Of a DNA stretch of 64,000 nt, positions 58,839 to 64,000 are shown one piece after another (positions within the stretch are counted from its first letter, which is position 1; every line of letters starts with the position of its first letter). The stretch spans positions 3,992-67,991 of the forward strand of contig CAZKRG010000001.1 in NCBI GenBank assembly GCA_964555255.1, in the 5' to 3' direction. The position numbers and the translations under genes are program-made. The stretch comes from VGJV01 sp964555255. GTDB lineage: Bacteria; Patescibacteriota; Minisyncoccia; UBA6257; 2-01-FULL-56-20. A model generated the notes under the pieces. That model saw nothing but the letters and a program-made list of their open reading frames with translations. It made no database searches and had not been told where the DNA came from.

Positions 58839-60314
58839 ATGCTTAAACGGATACAAACCTTCTTTTTTAAAAACACTACTACTCGCCAGACCGTTATTAA
58901 AAATACCTTCTGGCTCGCAGTTTCTAACTTCGGCGGCCGCCTCATACGAGCAGTAATCATCATTTATGGAGCCCGCATCCTTGGCGCCTCCGATTGGGGG
59001 GTCTTCTCCTATGGTGTAACGCTCGCAGCATTTCTTACTCCTTTCACCGATATGGGACTTAGTCAGTTTCTCATTCGGGAAACCTCGCGCAAAGACAATC
59101 CCGAACACCGCGCAACTATTTTTTCGACCATTTTCCCCATTAAACTTGTACTGCTTTTCCTTGGAATTCTGATCGTACTCCTCCTTGCGCCACGTTTTAC
59201 CACAATCGAATCCGCGCGGGTGATTCTCCCCACTATTGCCTTTCTCCTCGCATTTGACACACTACGGGAATTCGGCTTTTCCCTCATTCGCGCATTCGAA
59301 CGGATGGAATGGGAAGCAGGACTCTTCCTCTTCACTAATGTTGTAATTGTCATCGCTGGTTTTCTCTTCCTTCGCTTCTCCCCTACCGCAAGCTCTTTCA
59401 CGTGGGGGTATACGATAGGAACGATTGCCGGAGCACTCGCAACGTTTGTTGCACTCTTTCGCTTTATTCCACGGAATCCTTTTAAACATATCTCCCTTTC
59501 TCTTATTAAACCTATTTTTTCTTCTGCATGGCCTCTCTCTATCGCTGCTCTTTTGGGACTTCTCATGCTCAATACCGATATACTTATCATCGGCTGGCTC
59601 CGTTCTGCCTCGGACGTTGGTTTTTATTCCGCTACAAACCGAGTTGTGCAACTTCTTTATCTTATCCCTGGAATCATCGCCACAAGTTCTTTCCCTACAT
59701 TCTCGCGGCTCGCAAGAAACGACAATGCACGCATGCGCTCTGCGCTGGAACGTACTCTTACCGTCGTATTTATCCTCGCTCTCCCTCTAACTGCAGGGGG
59801 AATTCTTCTTGCACCCCAAATTATTCAATTTCTTTTCGGCAGCGAATATCTCCCAGGAGTTCCTTCATTTCGCATCCTTATGCTAACGCTCCTTATTGAT
59901 TTTCCTGTTGTTATTTTCTCTAATGCGGCTTTTGCATACCACCGACCAAAAGTTCTCACGGTATATGCTGCTATTGGAGGAATTTCCAACGTGATTTTGG
60001 ATTTTCTCCTCATTCCTCCCTTTGGTATCATCGGATCTGCATGGGCCACTTTCCTCGCCCAAATTTTTTCCAATTTCTATCTCCGAAGAGAGTTGCGGCG
60101 AGAAACCCACTTCCGCATATTTCCCCATCTCTCGACTGCATGCCTTGCTACTCTTGCAATGGCGGGGGTAGTATTGCTTTTGAATAGTTTTGGATTACCT
60201 GTCATCCTCACAATCACCCTCGGAGGACTTGTATACGGCGCACTACTCCTCATATGCAGAGAACCTGCACTCCAAGAAGCTCTCCACTCGTTTCGAACAA
60301 CCATAAAACCATAG
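58839..60314 (+). CDS. Wzx-type polysaccharide flippase
   Basis: 491 residues with about 14 TM helices, starting NTFWLAVSNFGGRLIRAVII YGARILGASDWGVFSYG, a pattern of the MATE/MviN-like polysaccharide export proteins. It moves undecaprenyl-linked glycan units across the membrane. With the initiating transferase and the Wzy-like protein at 32.8 kb it completes a Wzx/Wzy-type pathway. Confidence 0.9.
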   Translation: MLKRIQTFFFKNTTTRQTVIKNTFWLAVSNFGGRLIRAVIIIYGARILGASDWGVFSYGVTLAAFLTPFTDMGLSQFLIRETSRKDNPEHRATIFSTIFPIKLVLLFLGILIVLLLAPRFTTIESARVILPTIAFLLAFDTLREFGFSLIRAFERMEWEAGLFLFTNVVIVIAGFLFLRFSPTASSFTWGYTIGTIAGALATFVALFRFIPRNPFKHISLSLIKPIFSSAWPLSIAALLGLLMLNTDILIIGWLRSASDVGFYSATNRVVQLLYLIPGIIATSSFPTFSRLARNDNARMRSALERTLTVVFILALPLTAGGILLAPQIIQFLFGSEYLPGVPSFRILMLTLLIDFPVVIFSNAAFAYHRPKVLTVYAAIGGISNVILDFLLIPPFGIIGSAWATFLAQIFSNFYLRRELRRETHFRIFPHLSTACLATLAMAGVVLLLNSFGLPVILTITLGGLVYGALLLICREPALQEALHSFRTTIKP

Positions 60315-60337
60315 AAACGGCGAGCTAATAGTTTGTC

Positions 60338-61159
60338 TTACCTCCTAAAAAGGAATTTTTTGAATCGGGAAAGTGGAGTATTCAGAAACTGTTTTACTGA
60401 TTTTGGAAAACACGCATACATCCCATAACTAATGGCAAAGAGGATTGCGCGAGTATATCCCGGGTAATACTCCCGATAACGCGCAATGATTCGCCAAGTG
60501 TTTTTGCTTGCCTCTCGCTGTTTTGAGAAAGAAGAACCCTGTTCCCACATTGCATATGCAGTAAAATATTCCGGAAAGTTATAGAGTTTCCCTCGTAGAC
60601 CTATTTTCAACCAAAAGTCCCAGTCCGCGAATTGAGACAGAGTTTCATCGTAGTTTCCTATTTTCTCTCCAGTTGCCCGACGGAAGAGTGTTGTGGAATT
60701 CGCCATCGGATTTGCGTAGAGCGCGCGCCTTCGAATAGCTTCGTCCTTCTCGGGTTTTACCGCGCGGAATAATTCCTCATCTTTTGCATCTACCACTACA
60801 ATTCCACCTCCGCAACCGACATACTCTTGATTTTTAGAAAGAAATGAGAGTTGCTTCTCTAACTTCTGAACATCGAGCCACCAATCGTCATCATCAAGAA
60901 TCGCAATGTATTCTCCTTGCGCATGCGCTATACCGAAATTTGAAGCATTTGCAATTGAACCTTTTTGGAGTCGGTGAAAATATCGTATGCGCGGGTCATT
61001 TGCGAACTTCTTTATTGCTTCTTCCGTTTTTTTATCCTGACTGTCATCTACCACAATAAGCTCCCACTCTTGGAACGTCTGGGTGTAAAGACTCTCTATC
61101 GCCTTAAGGAGAATATTCCCGCGATTCACAGTCACGAGAAGCACGCTTACTTTAGGCAT
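60338..61159 (-). CDS. Glycosyltransferase family 2
   Basis: 273 residues. SVLLVTVNRGNILLKAIESL, VVDDSQDKKTEEA, AILDDDDWWLDVQKLEKQLS (DDDD in place of the common DDD/DxD) and FADWDFWLKIG. Cytosolic GT-A enzyme. It begins 8 bp inside the upstream nucleotidyltransferase gene, so the two are coupled in a minus-strand operon with GmhB- and GmhA-like genes. Confidence 0.9.
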   Translation of the reverse strand: MPKVSVLLVTVNRGNILLKAIESLYTQTFQEWELIVVDDSQDKKTEEAIKKFANDPRIRYFHRLQKGSIANASNFGIAHAQGEYIAILDDDDWWLDVQKLEKQLSFLSKNQEYVGCGGGIVVVDAKDEELFRAVKPEKDEAIRRRALYANPMANSTTLFRRATGEKIGNYDETLSQFADWDFWLKIGLRGKLYNFPEYFTAYAMWEQGSSFSKQREASKNTWRIIARYREYYPGYTRAILFAISYGMYACFPKSVKQFLNTPLSRFKKFLFRR

Positions 61160-61913
61160 GAAGTTTAAGATACGACTCTACTTCCCGCCATTTTTCTACC
61201 GTGTCGATTCCTTTCGAATATTCTTCGCATTCATAACCATAGAATTTCAATCCGCGAGCAATGACGTCGGGGAGTAGCTGTTTACCAAGATCATATGGAG
61301 TGTTTTTTGGAATATAATTCAAGATTGATTTCCGGAGAATAAATATGCCTCGGAGCCGGTGTGCGTTTGGATAGAATTTTTGATGCGGCTTCGGGTGGAT
61401 TGCAAGCATCTTTTTTTCTCCGTCGAGCTCTGCCATATCAGCATCGGCATACTCTTCAGTTTTTTGTGTTCTTTGCATTCCTAAAGCATCTTCCGGTTTT
61501 TGTTCCCATACCTTTACCATTTTGGAATAATCTACAAGTGAAAATGTGTCTCCGTAGATAAAGAAAAATTTGTCGTTAAGGCGGTATTCTTCTCCGCCAG
61601 AGGCGGATCCGCCTTCGGCGGAAAATGCTTTGATTCCCCCAGCAGAACCCAGCGGGTTTTTCTCCACAAAGTAGTTAATTGTTACTCCCCATTTGGAACC
61701 GTTACTAAAATAATTTCTGATCACCTCGGGAAAATATTGGAGCGTCAAGAAAAATTCCTGCACGCCGTGCTTTTTAAACTGATCAATATGCCACTCTAAC
61801 AAGGGCTTCCCTAAAATTGGAATCATGACTTTGGGAATCGTGTTCGTCGTGGGACAAAGACGCGTACCCTTCCCTCCGGCAGCGATCACTGCTTGCGTGA
61901 TTCGAGTCTGCAT
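61152..61913 (-). CDS. Sugar nucleotidyltransferase, HddC-like
   Basis: 253 residues. AVIAAGGKGTRLCPTTNTIP KVMIPILGKPLLEWHI, then YFVEKNPLGSAGGIK and FIYGDTFSLVDYS. This pattern fits D-glycero-D-manno-heptose-1-phosphate guanylyltransferase (HddC) and related enzymes. An in-frame insert SAEGGSASGGEE stands next to the GSAGG loop and is encoded by a double palindrome (61594-61623), not found in relatives. Operon with GmhB- and GmhA-like genes supports a heptose role. Confidence 0.8.
   Translation of the reverse strand: MQTRITQAVIAAGGKGTRLCPTTNTIPKVMIPILGKPLLEWHIDQFKKHGVQEFFLTLQYFPEVIRNYFSNGSKWGVTINYFVEKNPLGSAGGIKAFSAEGGSASGGEEYRLNDKFFFIYGDTFSLVDYSKMVKVWEQKPEDALGMQRTQKTEEYADADMAELDGEKKMLAIHPKPHQKFYPNAHRLRGIFILRKSILNYIPKNTPYDLGKQLLPDVIARGLKFYGYECEEYSKGIDTVEKWREVESYLKLHA
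61594..61623. repeat. Tandem palindromes inside the HddC-like gene
   Basis: CCGCC-AGA-GGCGG (61595-61607) and CCGCC-TTC-GGCGG (61610-61622), together a 30-bp near-palindrome translated as SAEGGSASGG. The CCGCC/GGCGG core also forms the centre of the terminator at 35.1 kb. Confidence 0.8.
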
Positions 61914-61916
61914 GTG

Positions 61917-62465
61917 TTATCTAAGAGCAATAATATACTCTGCCGCCGCTTTTACGTCAGACACCACGTTATCCGGCGTGCCATGAAAATATTTTGCGTC
62001 CTCTTTACTATTTTCATTTTCAGTTTTAATAAGGATCGTTTTCATTCCTCCTCTTTTTCCGGTTTCTACATCGCGCAAGGAATCTCCCACTATAAAACTT
62101 CGCGCGAGATCAAGATCGAATTTTTCTTTTGCTTCGAGAATAAGCGCCTGACCCGGTTTACGACACGCACAAGGTTTTGATTCATTAAACTTGTGCGGGC
62201 ACATGAATACGTCATCGATGCGCGCGCCTTCATCCGCAAACTTTTTCACGAGTACGCGATTGATTTCGTCTGCGTGCTCGCGAGAGATAATTCCCTTCTC
62301 CACAATCGGCTGGTTAGTAAGTATCAGGCATACAAAACCTGCCTTGTGTAATATCCGCGCACTCTCTACTGCACCAGGGAGAATTTTGAGCTGCTCGGGA
62401 CGCGTAAGTTCTGGGACATACTCAATCAATGTCCCGTCTCTGTCTAAAAAAACTGCTTTGTTCAT
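61917..62465 (-). CDS. gmhB: HAD-IIIA phosphatase, GmhB-like
   Basis: 182 residues. HAD motif I FLDRDGTLIEY, motif II LILTNQP, the zinc-binding insert MCPHKFNESKPCACRKPGQA (Cys/His cluster), and motif IV FIVGDSLRDVETGK. This is the architecture of D-glycero-D-manno-heptose 1,7-bisphosphate phosphatase. Gene order GmhA-GmhB-HddC-like supports heptose activation. Confidence 0.88.
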   Translation of the reverse strand: MNKAVFLDRDGTLIEYVPELTRPEQLKILPGAVESARILHKAGFVCLILTNQPIVEKGIISREHADEINRVLVKKFADEGARIDDVFMCPHKFNESKPCACRKPGQALILEAKEKFDLDLARSFIVGDSLRDVETGKRGGMKTILIKTENENSKEDAKYFHGTPDNVVSDVKAAAEYIIALR

Positions 62466-62574
62466 AGAGATAGTTGTAGGCGTAGTTGCCCCGTATCATA
62501 TTGGTCCATAGTTATAAGTTTAATCCGCTACCACGCCGTGTACACCATACGGGCGGCCACAATTACACCAAAAC

Positions 62575-63180
62575 CTATGTCTTCTGCACCGTTTCCCACT
62601 TTCCTTCGTTTTTTCTAAAGCCCGGATGACTCACGAGAAGGTGCCAGACCACTGCCTGAAAGCTCTCCGTGTGCGGCGTCACTGTTTCGGGATTCACGAC
62701 CGGCACTACCACGCAGGCATCGGATACGGTTTTGGTGTAGCCGCCATCGCGCCCCACTACTCCCATCACCTTTGCTCCCACTGATTTTGCGTACTTCAAG
62801 GCCTCCACAATATTCACGCTAACTTTTTTCTCTGCGTTGCCACCACCCACGGAAAATACCAATATTCCATCTTTCGAAGAGAGGTGACTTCCTTCGAGCC
62901 ACTTTGCAAACACCGATTCCCAGCCATCGTCGTTCACGCGCGCGGAAAATTCGGAGACGTTGTCCACGGGCGTGTATGCCTCAATGCCCGCGATTTTACG
63001 AAAATCATTCACCGCATGGCTCGCATGCCCCGCTCCCCCGCCCACACCAAGGATAAAAAGCCGGCCCTTGTCGGCACGGATTTTCTGAAGCGTGGCGATC
63101 AACTTTTCAATCGCGTTTCGATCCAGTTGATCTATGATTTGCTTCGCCTCGGTTAAGTAAGAATCAATGTATTTTTTCAT
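62575..63180 (-). CDS. SIS-domain protein, GmhA-like
   Basis: 201 residues from ATG 63180. SIS fold with GRLFILGVGGGAGHASHAVN and GILVFSVGGGNAEKKVSVNI. It resembles sedoheptulose-7-phosphate isomerase GmhA in size and in an N-terminal helix pair, but Gly-rich loops (VGGGAGHASH, SVGGGN) replace GmhA's Ser-rich ones. First gene of the heptose-type operon. Could act on another phosphosugar. Confidence 0.75.
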   Translation of the reverse strand: MKKYIDSYLTEAKQIIDQLDRNAIEKLIATLQKIRADKGRLFILGVGGGAGHASHAVNDFRKIAGIEAYTPVDNVSEFSARVNDDGWESVFAKWLEGSHLSSKDGILVFSVGGGNAEKKVSVNIVEALKYAKSVGAKVMGVVGRDGGYTKTVSDACVVVPVVNPETVTPHTESFQAVVWHLLVSHPGFRKNEGKWETVQKT

Positions 63181-63260
63181 GGTGAGTGAATAAAAATACA
63201 ATACAAGAAAAATCGTTTGAGATCAATTACAAAGCGCAATGTTTGGATATACAGTAAACT

Positions 63261-63293
63261 AAAACCCCACGCCACCTTCGCGGCAGCATGGGG
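63261..63293 (-). terminator. Terminator of the receiver-like gene
   Basis: Minus strand CCCCATGC..GCGTGGGG stem with inner GCC/GGC pairs, followed by TTTTAGTTT. It separates the receiver-like gene from the heptose operon. Confidence 0.75.
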
Positions 63294-63316
63294 CCTTGGT
63301 TTTGATGCGAGTCTCG

Positions 63317-64000
63317 TTACCTCGTCAACTCGGTGAATGCCCTCATCCAGTCCTTGCCGATGTTGTTGAAGAACTTGACGCGTTGGCCATTTACGGAGTA
63401 CTCGCGCAGTTCGTCGAAGGCCGCCGAGAAGCAATCCTGGTGGTGATTGGCATCGGTTACAATTGCCGCCATTGCGCCTCGCTTTGCCGCTTCAAGTGCA
63501 ATCAGGATTCCGTACGGCACCGTTTCCCCGATCCGAATCGCGTCCACGGAGAGTGCCTGGTGATACTTGCTGATAGGCAGGTACAGGTCTGTGAGCACCT
63601 GGTAGAATCTCTCCATTTTGAGCAGAGTCATGGCTTGGTCGTAGGTGGAGGCGATCACGATAGTTTCGCAGACTGGGCGCAGTTTCTCTGCGCCTGCCCG
63701 ATGCTCGGCGGTGTCGTCCACAACCAAAATGCGATGTGTGCCGTTGCCCATAAGTCGGGCAATTTCGCCTGCAGCCCCGGAGGAGATTATCGCGGACGCC
63801 TCTGAATGGTGCTGGTCTGCTTCTCCAATGTACGCGAAGAGCTGCGCGACCAAATTTTGCACAGGAGCCCACGTAGCGTTTGAGGGAAGATTTTTGGGTT
63901 CCCTTGCCCCCACCACGAAAAACTGCTTGCCGGGGTCGTGGAGTTTAAGGAGTTGTTCCTTCCCATCCACGATAACCATGACGGCTTCCGGAAATTCCGT
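63317..64000 (-). CDS. Receiver-like hypothetical protein, possibly truncated by window end
   Basis: Readable from an in-frame ATG at 63979 (220 residues), but the frame stays open to the window edge (TEFPEAVMVIVDGKE), so the start may lie outside. The centre resembles a CheY receiver (HRILVVDDTAEHRAGAEKLR .. VLTDLYLPIS), with Asp pair DD and the phospho-acceptor-like Asp in LTDLYLP. The rest (YGILIALEAAKRGAMAAIVT, DANHHQDCFSAAFDEL) is a conserved CPR-type extension. It may be a degenerate response regulator; no DNA-binding domain is seen. Confidence 0.6.
   Translation of the reverse strand, partial: TEFPEAVMVIVDGKEQLLKLHDPGKQFFVVGAREPKNLPSNATWAPVQNLVAQLFAYIGEADQHHSEASAIISSGAAGEIARLMGNGTHRILVVDDTAEHRAGAEKLRPVCETIVIASTYDQAMTLLKMERFYQVLTDLYLPISKYHQALSVDAIRIGETVPYGILIALEAAKRGAMAAIVTDANHHQDCFSAAFDELREYSVNGQRVKFFNNIGKDWMRAFTELTR

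Noticed and set aside
1..64000. Reassigned TGA (glycine) code as in Gracilibacteria
   Set aside because: TGA terminates several genes in well-formed ATGA overlaps, e.g. at 15888-15890, 16880-16882 and 26006-26008.
1..64000. CRISPR array
   Set aside because: The direct repeats seen are period-7 arrays or a two-copy 237-bp block; no regular repeat-spacer unit of 50-80 bp and no cas gene occurs.

Overview
The window looks like a chromosomal segment of a Candidate Phyla Radiation (Patescibacteria) bacterium, most likely Parcubacteria-type. This rests on the gene set and its style: a compact type IV pilus operon with single-copy PilB/PilT/PilC and several divergent prepilins, a short SecE, a stand-alone bS18, a large surface protein with an N-terminal peptidoglycan-binding repeat, isolated CPR-style small membrane proteins, no biosynthetic pathways except for the cell surface, and a diversity-generating retroelement (DGR). 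TGA acts as an ordinary stop in several operons, so the Gracilibacteria/Absconditabacteria code is excluded. No 16S gene is present, so finer placement is not possible.

Layout. 1-6.4 kb: 3' part of gyrB, secE, nusG, rpsR, a PAP2 phosphatase, then an opposing parA-parB-nucleotide-sanitation operon. 6.4-13.3 kb: tRNA-rich, repeat-rich ground with a frameshifted gene, two decayed insertion sequences, gatCA, a cupin and an odd tRNA that is split around a complete tRNA-Asp. 13.3-28 kb: ligA and the type IV pilus locus on the minus strand (prepilins, pilD, pilA-like pilin, pilC, pilT, pilB, pilO/N/M), followed by divergent comF. 28-35 kb: tRNA-Gly, a serine-recombinase relic beside tRNA-Arg, an ECF-sigma operon, HU and an O-antigen-ligase/TPR protein. 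35-46.6 kb: a 1154-residue secreted surface protein with a possible structured leader RNA, a DeoR-type HTH protein, a sugar nucleotidyltransferase, ClpB, HtrA and cysteine desulfurase.

46.6-50.8 kb is the most interesting part: a DGR with reverse transcriptase, Avd, template repeat (TR) and a target gene whose C-terminal variable repeat (VR) differs from the TR at 25 positions, every one of them an adenine in the TR. A second target-like gene upstream carries the same 237-bp promoter/leader block. The RT is broken on paper by a 100-N scaffold gap flanked by an exact 55-bp duplication, which restores the frame when collapsed, and by one in-frame TAG codon.

50.8-53 kb holds redox genes (thioredoxin reductase-like, glutaredoxin-like, DsbA-like). 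53-63.2 kb is a cell-surface glycan locus: DedA, glycosyltransferases, initiating sugar-phosphate transferase, epimerase, Wzx-type flippase and a set resembling the GDP-heptose pathway (GmhA-, GmhB-, HddC-like plus a RfaE-like cytidylyltransferase). The window ends in a receiver-like protein that may run off the edge.

Two sequence-level themes cut across the region. First, arrays of degenerate 7-bp units occur in coding and intergenic DNA (ligA three times, the cysteine desulfurase, a prepilin, several intergenic sites). Second, palindromic elements sit in frame inside conserved genes (gyrB, DGR RT, cysteine desulfurase, heptose nucleotidyltransferase), reminiscent of Rickettsia palindromic elements.
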